NCBI GenBank assembly: GCA_964035775.1
Contig: OZ038318.1
Span: 11,742,644 to 11,806,643 of the forward strand
Source: Osedax frankpressi
Taxonomy: Eukaryota > Annelida > Polychaeta > Sabellida > Siboglinidae
DNA length: 64,000 bases
Direction of reading: 5' to 3'
Part shown: one piece after another, positions 48,977 through 61,100 of the stretch
How positions within the stretch are numbered: the stretch's first letter is position 1
Layout: the number at the start of each line of letters is the position of its first letter
Notes under the pieces: generated by a model
What the model was told of the DNA's origin: nothing
Databases searched by the model: none
The model's input: only the letters and a program-made list of their open reading frames with translations
Position numbers and translations under genes: made by a program

Positions 48977-49180
48977 TTGTATTAGGTTACTCGATGGTGT
49001 AACAACCCGTGCGTTACAATACTTAACTAAGTAATTGGCTAATTGATAGAGCTGATTAGTTTGGCATCCATTATTGCTGGCAGAATGTGATCGACGAAAG
49101 AACATCATTTCTAAAATGTTTCCGGAAACGAGCAAACGTCTCTCTACACTGATCTTGATTTTATTTTCTAAAAGCTTTCG
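48977..49180 (-). CDS. Possible terminal exon on the minus strand, unrecognised
   Basis: 68 codons are open with no ATG near the start: KISVERRLLVSGNILEMMFF, RRSHSASNNGCQTNQ, LANYLVKYCNARVV, then TAA at 48974-48976. A possible acceptor TTTTAG ends at 49168. It could be the 3' end of the minus-strand gene whose exons lie at 50.4-63.5 kb, but phase cannot be tied across the gap. Confidence 0.3.
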
Positions 49181-49456
49181 TTAGTATTTTATATAAAATG
49201 CTTGCATTTCATAACGATAATATATTATTAAATAATTAGTGAAATATTATATAAATTCAGTCAAAAAAAACATACAAATAATCTGTAAGATTAGTAATGA
49301 TACATTATATTGTAAGTAGGTTATATTACTATAATTATAATAACATTCATATCACATTATTATCGTATCATAAACGAATTATAATCCCATTATTAATTTT
49401 AATTACACGGTATGTATATTATATGTTTTCTCTTTATATTATGATTTTGATATTAC

Positions 49457-49461
49457 ATATT

Positions 49462-49528
<67 letters not shown>
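49457..49528. repeat. (TA)n microsatellite
   Basis: Almost pure TA run. Confidence 0.95.
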
Positions 49529-49530
<2 letters not shown>

Positions 49531-49599
49531 TATCTGTTACATCAAAATACCTTGTATCTCGTCACAAATATCAAGAAATGTAAAGTCACATCCGGGTAT

Positions 49600-49745
49600 A
49601 ATTAGTTACAACGAAATAGATATAGGTGGAATCTTGGCAATGGAGGTCAACAGAGAAAACCTAGCAGCGGGTTCAAAGGTCACGGTGGTCGGCTCTTCAG
49701 AAGTTATCTTAAATTCCGCAACAGATGGACACAGAAACACGTTAC
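49600..49745. other. GC-richer island open on both strands
   Basis: Minus strand: AEFKITSEEPTTVTFEPAA then RFSLLTSIAKIPP. Plus strand: MEVNRENLAAGSKVTVVG then SSEVILNSATDGHRN. One of them is probably an exon, but splice sites do not decide which. Confidence 0.3.
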
Positions 49746-49831
49746 TCCTTCTCATAATTATTAATTAATAATACTTATGTATTAAAAATAAGATATATTA
49801 TCATTAGATTACATTGATTTGTTGACGTTTT

Positions 49832-50031
49832 NNNNNNNNNNNNNNNNNNNNNNNNNNNNNNNNNNNNNNNNNNNNNNNNNNNNNNNNNNNNNNNNNNNNN
49901 NNNNNNNNNNNNNNNNNNNNNNNNNNNNNNNNNNNNNNNNNNNNNNNNNNNNNNNNNNNNNNNNNNNNNNNNNNNNNNNNNNNNNNNNNNNNNNNNNNNN
50001 NNNNNNNNNNNNNNNNNNNNNNNNNNNNNNN
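49832..50031. other. Assembly gap, 200 N
   Basis: Exactly 200 N, a fixed-length scaffold gap of unknown true size. It ends at a tandem array, so the missing sequence may be more repeat. Confidence 0.98.
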
Positions 50032-50175
50032 ACTTACTCTACTACTTACTCTACTACTTAGTCTACTACTTACTCTACTACTTACTCTACTACTTAGTCT
50101 ACCACTTACTCTACTACTTACTCTACTACTTAGTCTACTACTTACTCTACTACTAACTCTACTACTTACTCTACT
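50032..50175. repeat. 12-bp array TACTCTACTACT
   Basis: About 12 units, cut on the left by the gap. Confidence 0.95.
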
Positions 50176-50434
50176 ACGTACTCACTACTACCTAAGTACT
50201 CACTACTACCTAAGTACTCACCACTACCTAAGTACTCACCACTACCTAAGTACTCACTACTACCTAAGCACTCACTACTACCTAAGTACTCACTACTACC
50301 TAAGTACTCACTACTACCCAAGTACTCACTACTACCTAAGTACTCACTACTACCCAAGTACTCACTACTACCCAAGTACTCACTACTACCCAAGTACTCA
50401 CTACTACCCAAGTACTCACTACTACCCAAGTAAG
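50176..50434. repeat. 18-bp array GGTAGTAGTGAGTACTTA (minus sense)
   Basis: About 14 units; the minus strand reads YLGSSE repeats. It begins shortly after the proposed donor of the exon at 50448-50577, so it is probably intronic. Confidence 0.93.
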
Positions 50435-50447
50435 CCACGGTAACTAC

Positions 50448-50577
50448 CTCATAAGCGTTTTGCACAATGCACCAAGCTTTGTTAGTGGCTCCACTTACAA
50501 ATCCTGTCAACATCGAGGTCAGAGTATGGTAACCCCCCGCATTGGGGTTATCACATGGTATTATGGAGCCGTCCGGA
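50448..50577 (-). CDS. Possible exon of the unrecognised minus-strand gene
   Basis: Acceptor TCTACTCCACAG ends at 50578 and the donor is TATGAG then GTAGTT. It encodes PDGSIIPCDNPNAGGYHTLT then SMLTGFVSGATNKAWCIVQ. A GT-rich array on the plus strand supplies a 200-bp pyrimidine tract right before the acceptor. Its entry phase (one base) would fit the exon at 52466 only if that exon used a weak donor at 52357 (GG then GTTGGT) rather than 52415. Confidence 0.5.
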
Positions 50578-52114
50578 CTGTGGAGTAGAGGGAGTTGTAG
50601 AGGGTGTAGGAGGGGGTGTAGGGGGTGTAGGGGGAGTTGTAGGGGGTGTAGGGGTTTGTAGAGGGGGTGTAGGGGTGTAGGGGTGTAGAGTGATGTAGAT
50701 GGGGCTGTAGGTGGTGTAGGGGGTTGTAGAGGGGGTGTAGGGGGTTGTAGGGGGATGTAAGGGGGTGTAGAGAGGGGTGTAAAGGGGGCATTGAATATTG
50801 GTAGTAAGGATAGGCGAGGTAGTTAGTGTAGATAGTTAGTGTAGGTAGTTAGTGTAGAGGTATGATGAGGTGTGCTCATGATAGTAGGGAGTGAGTATTG
50901 AGTATAGTGCTGGGTTATATGAGGAGTGAAGTAGTTGAATGTGTTATTATGTGTACGATAACACAGGAATAAGTGTTTGTATAGGAGTCATAGATTATAG
51001 GCTAGTTGAGTAATTACATCATCAGTTCATTTATTACAAGTAACATGGACATTTATATTGAGAAGGTATCAATTCTAGCTCATTGCTAGAATAAACATAC
51101 GATTAAAGAGAGAGAAAAGCATAGTTACTTTATATAGTTACTTTATATAGTTACATATAGTTACTTTATATAGTTACTTTATATAGTTACTTTATATAGT
51201 TACTTTATATAGTTACATATATTTACTTTATATAGTTACATATAGTTACTTTATATAGTTACATATAGTTACTTTATATAGTTACATATAGTTACTTTAT
51301 ATTGTTACATATAGTTACATATAGTTACCATATATAGTTACTTTATATAGTTACTTTATATAGTTACTTTATATAGTTACTTTATATAGTTACTTTATAT
51401 AGTTACATATAGTTACATATAGTTACCATATATAGTTACATATAGTTACTTTATATAGTTACATATAGTTACTTTATATAGTTACATATAGTTACTTTAT
51501 ATAGTTACTTTATATAGTTACTTTATATAGTTACTTTATATAGTTACTTTATATAGTTACTTTATATAGTTACATATATTTACTTTATATAGTTACATAT
51601 AGTTACTTTATATAGTTACATATAGTTACTTTATATAGTTACATATAGTTACTTTATATAGTTACATATAGTTACTTTATATTGTTACATATAGTTACTT
51701 TATATAGTTACATATAGTTACCATATATAGTTACATATAGTTACTTTATATAGTTACATATAGTTACTTTATATAGTTACATATAGTTACTTTATATAGT
51801 TACATATAGTTACCATATATAGTTACATATAGTTACCATATATAGTTACATATAGTTACTTTATATAGTTACATATAGTTACTTTATATAGTTACATATA
51901 GTTACTTTATATAGTTACATATAGTTACTTTATATAGTTACATATAGTTACTTTATATAAAAATTAACTCCTCGTGGAATGCAAAGATACTTTTCTGTAT
52001 CATTTAATCTTACTCATCAAATTTTAAAATATTATATAATTACCTTTAGAATAGATAGTCAACAGAAATTAATAGGGTTAACTTAATACCTATATTGGAA
52101 CTGTAGTTCTGGCC

Positions 52115-52167
<53 letters not shown>

Positions 52168-55100
52168 TAATGGCTATAAATAGATATATAAATAAAAAAT
52201 AAAATCTATATATAAATCTATAGTTATTGAATTTGTGAATTCTTTAAAGAATAATAAACTACAAAATATTATATATAGATTAATATTAATACCTAACAAC
52301 TGACACTATGACATTAAAGCACAGGTAACTAACTGACAACTGACATCTGACACCAACCCAGTGACTATTGCTGTAGTATTATCTCCATTTAAATTCTCTG
52401 TGCTATCATTATTACCTTTCGTTACTCTGTATCTTGCCTCAAATCTAATATCTGGAGCTTCTTGACCTGGTTAATAATTAATATAAAATGAAACAGCAGA
52501 CAAATATAGATTTGTAGCAGTGTTAGGATGGAATTCAGTGTAATAAGGAAATTCAGTGTTAGGATGGAATTTAGTATAATAAAGGAATTCAGTGTTAGGA
52601 TGGAATTCAGAGTAATAAGGGAATTCAGTGTTAGGATGGAATTCATTGTAATGAGGGAATTCAGTGTTAGGATGGAATTCAGTGTAATAAGGAAATTCAG
52701 TGTTAGGATGGAATTTAGTATAATAAAGGAATTCAGTGTTAGGATGGAATTCAGAGTAATAAGGGAATTCAGTGTTAGGATGGAATTCATTGTAATGAGG
52801 GAATTCAGTGTTAGGATGGAATTTAGTATAATAAAGGAATTCAGTGTTAGGATGGAATTCAGAGTAATAAGGGAATTCAGTGTTAGGATGGAATTCAGTG
52901 TAATCAGGGAATTCAGTGTTAGGATGGAATTTAGTGTAATCAGGGAATTCAGTGTTAGGATGGAATTTAGTGTAATAAAGGAATTCAGTGTTAGGATGGA
53001 ATTCAGAGTAATCAGGGAATTCAGTGTTAGGATGGAATTCAGAGTAATAAGGGAATTCAGTGTTAGGATGGAATTCATTGTAATGAGGGAATTCAGCGTT
53101 AGGATGGAATTCAGTGTAATCAAGGAATTCAGTGTTAGGATGGAATTCAGTGTAATCAGGGAATTCAGTGTTAGGATGGAATTCATTGTAATGAGGGAAT
53201 TCAGTGTTAGGATGGAATTCAGTGTAATCAAGGAATTCAGTGTTAGGATGGAATTCAGTGTAATCAGGGAATTCAGTGTTAGGATGGAATTTAGTGTAAT
53301 AAAGGAATTCAGTGTTAGGATGGAATTCAGAGTAATCAGGGAATTCAGTGTTAGGATGGAATTCAGAGTAATAAGGGAATTCAGTGTTAGGATGGAATTC
53401 ATTGTAATGAGGGAATTCAGCGTTAGGATGGAATTCAGTGTAATCAAGGAATTCAGTGTTAGGATGGAATTCAGTGTAATCAGGGAATTCAGTGTTAGGA
53501 TGGAATTCAGTGTTAGGATGGAATTTAGTGTAATCAGGGAATTCAGTGTTAGGATGGAATTTAGTGTAATAAAGGAATTCAGTGTTAGGATGGAATTCAG
53601 AGTAATCAGGGAATTCAGTGTTAGGATGGAATTCAGAGTAATAAGGGAATTCAGTGTTAGGATGGAATTCAGCGTTAGGATGGAATTCAGTGTAATCAAG
53701 GAATTCAGTGTTAGGATGGAATTCAGTGTAATCAGGGAATTCAGTGTTAGGATGGAATTCAGTGTAATAAAGGAATTCGGTGTTAGGATGGAATTCAGAG
53801 TAATAAGGGAATTCAGTGTTAGGATGGAATTCATTGTAATGAGGGAATTCAGTGTTAGGATGGAATTCAGTGTAATCAGGGAATTCAGTGTTAGGATGGA
53901 ATTCAGTGTAATCAAGGAATTCAGTGTTAGGATGGAATTCAGTGTTAGGATGGAATTCATTGTAATGAGGGAATTCAGTGTTAGGATGGAATTCAGTGTA
54001 ATCAAGGAATTCAGTGTTAGGATGGAATTCAGTGTAATCAGGGAATTCAGTGTTAGGATGGAATTCAGTGTAATCAGGGAATTCAGTGTTAGGATGGAAT
54101 TCAGTGTTAGGATGGAATTCAGTGTAATCATGGAATTCAGTGTTAGGATGGAATTCAGTGTAATCAGGGAATTCAGTGTTAGGGTGGAATTCAGTGTAAT
54201 CAGGGAATTCAGTGTTAGGATGGAATTATGTGTAATAAGGGAATTCAGTGTTAGGATGGAATTCAGTGTAATCAGGGAATTCAGTGTAATCAGGGAATTC
54301 AGTGTTAGGATGGAATTCAGTGTAATAGGGAATTCAGTGTTAGGATGGAATTCATTGTAATGAGGGAATTCAGTGTAATCAGGGAATTCAGTGTTAAGAT
54401 GGAATTATGTGTAATAAGGGAATTTAGTGTTAGGATGGAATTCATTGTAATGAGGGAATTCAGTGTTAGGATGGAATTTAGTGTAATAAAGGAATTCAGT
54501 GTAATAAGGAAATTCAGTGTTAGGATGAAATTCAGTGTAATAAAGAAATTCAGTGTAATAAAGGAATTCAGTGTTTGGATGGAATTCAGTGTAATGAGGA
54601 AATTCAGTGTATAGGAAATAAGTATAATAAGGAAATTCAGTGTAATGAGGAAATTCAGTGTAATAAGGAAATTCAGTGTAATAAGGAAATTCAGTGTAAT
54701 AAGGATATTCAGTGTAATAAGGGAATTCAGTGTTAGGATGGAATTCAGTGTAATAAAGGAATTCAGTGTAATAAAGGAATTCAGTGTTAGGATGGAATTC
54801 AGTGTAATGAGGAAATTCAGTGTATAGGAAATAAGTATAATGAGGAAATTCAGTGTAATGAGGAAATTCAGTGTAATAAGGAAATTCAGTATAATAAGGA
54901 AATTCAGTGTAATAAGGAAATTCAGTGTAATAAGGAAATTCAGTGTATAGGAAATAAGTATAATAAGGAAATTCAGTGTAATAAGGAAATTCAGTATAAT
55001 AAGGAAATTCAGTGTAATAAGGAAATTCAGTGTAATAAGGAAATTCAGTGTATAGGAAATAAGTATAATAAGGAAATTCAGTGTAATGAGGAAATTCAGT

Positions 55101-58100
55101 GTAATAAGGAAATTCAGTGTAATAAAGGAATTCAGTGTAATGAGGAAATTCAGTGTAATAAGGAAATTCAGTGTATAGGAAATAAGTATAATAAGGAAAT
55201 TCAGTGTAATAAGGAAATTCAGTATAATAAGGAAATTCAGTGTAATAAGGAAATTCAGTGTAATAAGGAAATTCAGTGTATAGGAAATAAGTATAATAAG
55301 GAAATTCAGTGTAATGAGGAAATTCAGTGTAATAAGGAAATTCAGTGTAATAAAGGAATTCAGTGTAATGAGGAAATTCAGTGTAATAAGGAAATCCAGT
55401 GTAATAAAGGAATTCAGTGTAATGAGGAAATTCAGTGTAATAAAGAAATTCAGTGTAATAAGGAAATTCAGTGTAATAAAGAAATTCAGTGTAATAAGGA
55501 AATTCAGTGTAATAAGGAAATTCAGTGTAATAAAGAAATTCAGTGTAATAAGGATATTCAGTGTAATAAAGGAATTCAGTGTAATGAGATACTTCAGTGT
55601 AATAAGGAAATTCAGTGTAATAAGGAAATTCAGTGTAATAAGGAAATTCAGTGTAATAAGGAAATTCAGTGTATAGGAAATAAGTATAATAAGGAAATTC
55701 AGTGTAATAAAGAAATTAAGTGTAATAAGGATATTCAGTGTAATAAAGGAATTCAGTGTAATGAGATACTTCAGTGTAATAAGGAAATTCAGTGTAATAA
55801 GGAAATTCAGTGTAATAAGGAAATTCAGTGTATAGGAAATAAGTATAATAAGGAAATTCAGTGTAATGAGGAAATTCAGTGTAATAAGGAAATTCAGTGT
55901 AATAAAGGAATTCAGTGTAATGAGGAAATTCAGTGTAATAAGGAAATTCAGTGTAATAAAGGAATTCAGTGTAATGAGGAAATTCAGTGTAATAAAGAAA
56001 TTCAGTGTAATAAGGAAATTCAGTGTAATAAAGAAATTCAGTGTAATAAAGAAATTCAGTGTAATAAGGATATTCAGTGTAATAAAGGAATTCAGTGTAA
56101 TGAGATACTTCAGTGTAATAAGGAAATTCAGTGTAATAAGGAAATTCAGTGTAATAAAGAAATTCAGTGTAATAAGGAAATTCAGTGTAATAAAGAAATT
56201 CAGTGTAATAAGGAAATTCAGTGTAATAAGGAAATTCAGTGTAATAAAGAAATTCAGTGTAATAAAGGAATTCAGTGTAATGAGATACTTCAGTGTAATA
56301 AGGAAATTCAGTGTAATAAGGAAATGCAGTGTAATAAAGGAATTCAGTGTAATAAAGGAATTCAGTGTAATAAAGAAATTCAGTGTAATAAAGGAATTCA
56401 GTGTAATAAGGAAATTCAGTGTAATAAGGAAATTCAGTGTAATAAGGAAATTCAGTGTATAGGAAATAAGTATAATAAGGAAATTCAGTGTAATAAAGAA
56501 ATTCAGTGTAATAATGATATTCAGTGTAATAAAGGAATTCAGTGTAATGAGATACTTCAGTGTAATAAGGAAATTCAGTGTAATAAGGAAATTCAGTGTA
56601 ATAAGGAAATTCAGTGTAATAAGGAAATTCAGTGTATAGGAAATAAGTATAATAAGGAAATTCAGTGTAATGAGGAAATTCAGTGTAATAAGGAAATTCA
56701 GTGTAATAAAGGAATTCAGTGTAATGAGGAAATTCAGTGTAATAAGGAAATTCAGTGTAATAAAGGAATTCAGTGTAATGAGGAAATTCAGTGTAATAAA
56801 GAAATTCAGTGTAATAAGGAAATTCAGTGTAATAAAGAAATTCAGTGTAATAAAGAAATTCAGTGTAATAAGGATATTCAGTGTAATAAAGGAATTCAGT
56901 GTAATGAGATACTTCAGTGTAATAAGGAAATTCAGTGTAATAAGGAAATTCAGTGTAATAAAGAAATTCAGTGTAATAAGGAAATTCAGTGTAATAAAGA
57001 AATTCAGTGTAATAAGGAAATTCAGTGTAATAAGGAAATTCAGTGTAATAAAGAAATTCAGTGTAATAAAGGAATTCAGTGTAATGAGATACTTCAGTGT
57101 AATAAGGAAATTCAGTGTAATAAGGAAATGCAGTGTAATAAAGGAATTCAGTGTAATAAAGAAATTCAGTGTAATAAGGAAATTCAGTGTAATAAGGAAA
57201 TTCAGTGTAATAAAGAAATTCAGTGTAATAAAGGAATTCAGTGTAATGAGATACTTCAGTGTAATAAGGAAATTCAGTGTAATAAGGAAATGCAGTGTAA
57301 TAAAGGAATTCAGTGTAATAAAGGAATTCAGTGTAATAAAGAAATTCAGTGTAATAAAGAAATTCAGTGTAATAAAGGAATTCAGTGTAATAAGGGAATT
57401 CAGTGTAATAAAGGAATTCAGTGTAATGAGATACTTCAGTGTAATAAGGAAATTCAGTGTAATAAGGAAATGCAGTGTAATAAAGGAATTCAGTGTAATA
57501 AAGAAATTCAGTGTAATAAGGAAATTCAGTGTAATAAGGAAATTCAGTGTAATAAAGAAATTCAGTGTAATAAAGGAATTCAGTGTAATGAGATACTTCA
57601 GTGTAATAAGGAAATTCAGTGTAATAAGGAAATGCAGTGTAATAAAGGAATTCAGTGTAATAAAGGAATTCAGTGTAATGAGATACTTCAGTGTAATAAG
57701 GAAATTCAGTGTAATAAGGAAATGCAGTGTAATAAAGGAATTCAGTGTAATAAAGGAATTCAGTGTAATAAAGAAATTCAGTGTAATAAAGAAATTCAGT
57801 GTAATAAGGAAATTCAGTGTAATAAGGGAATTCAGTGTAATAAAGGAATTCAGTGTAATAAGGAAATTCAGTGTAATAAAGGAATTCAGTGTAATAAAGG
57901 AATTCAGTGTAATAAGGGAATTCAGTGTAATAAAGGAATTCAGTGTAATGAGATACTTCAGTGTAATAAGGAAATTCAGTGTAATAAGGAAATGCAGTGT
58001 AATAAAGGAATTCAGTGTAATAAAGAAATTCAGTGTAATAAGGAAATTCAGTGTAATAAGGAAATTCAGTGTAATAAAGAAATTCAGTGTAATAAAGGAA

Positions 58101-61100
58101 TTCAGTGTAATGAGATACTTCAGTGTAATAAGGAAATTCAGTGTAATAAGGAAATGCAGTGTAATAAAGGAATTCAGTGTAATAAAGGAATTCAGTGTAA
58201 TGAGATACTTCAGTGTAATAAGGAAATTCAGTGTAATAAGGAAATGCAGTGTAATAAAGGAATTCAGTGTAATAAAGAAATTCAGTGTAATAAGGAAATT
58301 CAGTGTAATAAGGAAATTCAGTGTAATAAAGAAATTCAGTGTAATAAAGGAATTCAGTGTAATGAGATACTTCAGTGTAATAAGGAAATTCAGTGTAATA
58401 AGGAAATGCAGTGTAATAAAGGAATTCAGTGTAATAAAGGAATTCAGTGTAATGAGATACTTCAGTGTAATAAGGAAATTCAGTGTAATAAGGAAATGCA
58501 GTGTAATAAAGGAATTCAGTGTAATAAAGGAATTCAGTGTAATAAAGAAATTCAGTGTAATAAAGAAATTCAGTGTAATAAGGAAATTCAGTGTAATAAG
58601 GGAATTCAGTGTAATAAAGGAATTCAGTGTAATGAGGAAATTCAGTGTAATAAAGGAATTCAGTGTAATAAGGAAATTCAGTGTAATAAGGAAATTCAGT
58701 GTAATAAGAAAATTCAGTGTAATAAGGAAATTCAGTGTAATAAGGAAATTCAGTGTAATGAGGAAATTCAGTGTAATAAAGGAATTCAGTGTAATAAGGA
58801 AATTCAGTGTAATAAGGAAATTCAGTGTAATAAGGAAATTCAGTGTAATAAGAAAATTCAGTGTAATAAGGAAATTCAGTGTAATAAGAAAATTCAGTGT
58901 AATAATGAAATTCAGTGTAATAAGGAAATTCAGTGTAATAATGAAATTCAGTGTAATAAGGAAATTCAGTGTAATAAGGAAATTCAGTGTAATGAGGAAA
59001 TTCAGTGTAATAAGGAAATTCAGTGTAATAAGGAAATTCAGTGTAATGAGGAAATTCAGTGTAATAAAGGAATTCAGTGTAATAAGGAAATTCAGTGTAA
59101 TAATGAAATTCAGTGTAATAAGGAAATTCAGTGTAATAAGAAAATTCAGTGTAATAAGGAAATTCAGTGTAATAAGGAAATTCAGTGTAATGAGGAAATT
59201 CAGTGTAATAAAGGAATTCAGTGTAATAAGGAAATTCAGTGTAATAATGAAATTCAGTGTAATAAGGAAATTCAGTGTAATAAGAAAATTCAGTGTAATA
59301 AGGAAATTCAGTGTAATAAGAAAATTCAGTGTAATAAGGAAATTCAGTGTAATAAGAAAATTCAGTGTAATAAGGAAATTCAGTGTAATAAGAAAATTCA
59401 GTGTAATAATGAAATTCAGTGTAATAAGGAAATTCAGTGTAATAATGAAATTCAGTGTAATGAGGAAATTCAGTGTAATAAAGGAATTCAGTGTAATAAG
59501 GAAATTCAGTGTAATAATGAAATTCAGTGTAATAAGGAAATTCAGTGTAATAAGAAAATTCAGTGTAATAAGGAAATTCAGTGTAATAAGAAAATTCAGT
59601 GTAATAAGGAAATTCAGTGTAATAAGAAAATTCAGTGTAATAAGGAAATTCAGTGTAATAAGAAAATTCAGTGTAATAATGAAATTCAGTGTAATAAGGA
59701 AATTCAGTGTAATAATGAAATTCAGTGTAATAAGGAAATTCAGTGTAATAAGGAAATTCAGTGTAATAAAGGAATTCAGTGTAATAAGGAAATTCAGTGT
59801 AATAAAGAAATTCAGTGTAATAAAGGAATTCAGTGTAATGAGGAAATTCAGTGTAATAAGGAAATTCAGTGTAATAAGGAAATTCAGTGTAATAAAGGAA
59901 TTCAGTGTAATAAGGAAATTCAGTGTAATAAAGAAATTCAGTGTAATAAGGAAATTCAGTGTAATAAAGAAATTCAGTGTAATAAGGAAATTCAGTGTAA
60001 TAAAGGAATTCAGTGTAATAAAGGAATTCAGTGTAATAAAGAAATTCAGTGTAATAAAGGAATTCAGTGTAATAAGGAAATTCAGTGTAATAAAGAAATT
60101 CAGTGTAATAAGGAAATTCAGTGTAATAAAGAAATTCAGTGTAATAAAGGAATTCAGTGTAATAAAGGAATTCAGTATAATAAAGGAATTCAGTGTAATA
60201 AAGGAATTCAGTGTAATAAAGGAATTCAGTGTAATAAAGGAATTCAGTGTAATAAAGGAATTCAGTGTAATAAAGGAATTCAGTGTAATAAAGAAATTCA
60301 GTGTAATAAGGAAATTCAGTGTAATAAAGAAATTCAGTGTAATAAAGGAATTCAGTGTAATAAGGAAATTCAGTGTAATAAAGAAATTCAGTGTAATAAG
60401 GAAATTCAGTGTAATAAAGGAATTCAGTGTAATAAAGGAATTCAGTGTAATAAGGAAATTCAGTGTAATAAACAAATTCAGTGTAATAAGGAAATTCAGT
60501 GTAATAAAGAAATTCAGTGTAATAAAGGAATTCAGTGTAATAAAGGAATTCAGTGTAATAAAGGAATTCAGTGTAATAAAGGAATTCAGTGTAATAAAGG
60601 AATTCAGTGTAATAAAGGAATTCAGTGTAATAAAGAAATTCAGTGTAATAAAGGAATTCAGTGTAATAAGGAAATTCAGTGTAATAAAGAAATTCAGTGT
60701 AATAAGGAAATTCAGTGTAATAAAGAAATTCAGTGTAATAAAGGAATTCAGTGTAATAAAGGAATTCAGTGTAATAAAGGAATTCAGTGTAATAAAGGAA
60801 TTCAGTGTAATAAAGGAATTCAGTGTAATAAAGGAATTCAGTGTAATAAAGAAATTCAGTGTAATAAGGAAATTCAGTGTAATAAAGAAATTCAGTGTAA
60901 TAAAGAAATTCAGTGTAATAAAGGAATTCAGTGTAATAAGGAAATTCAGTGTAATAAAGAAATTCAGTGTAATAAGGAAATTCAGTGTAATAAAGGAATT
61001 CAGTGTAATAAAGGAATTCAGTGTAATAAGGAAATTCAGTGTAATAAAGAAATTCAGTGTAATAAGGAAATTCAGTGTAATAAAGAAATTCAGTGTAATA

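Noticed and set aside
50166-50513. YLGSSE-repeat protein on the minus strand
   Set aside because: A donor before the repeat and an 18-bp array explain it better; only the part before GTAGTT is kept as a candidate exon.
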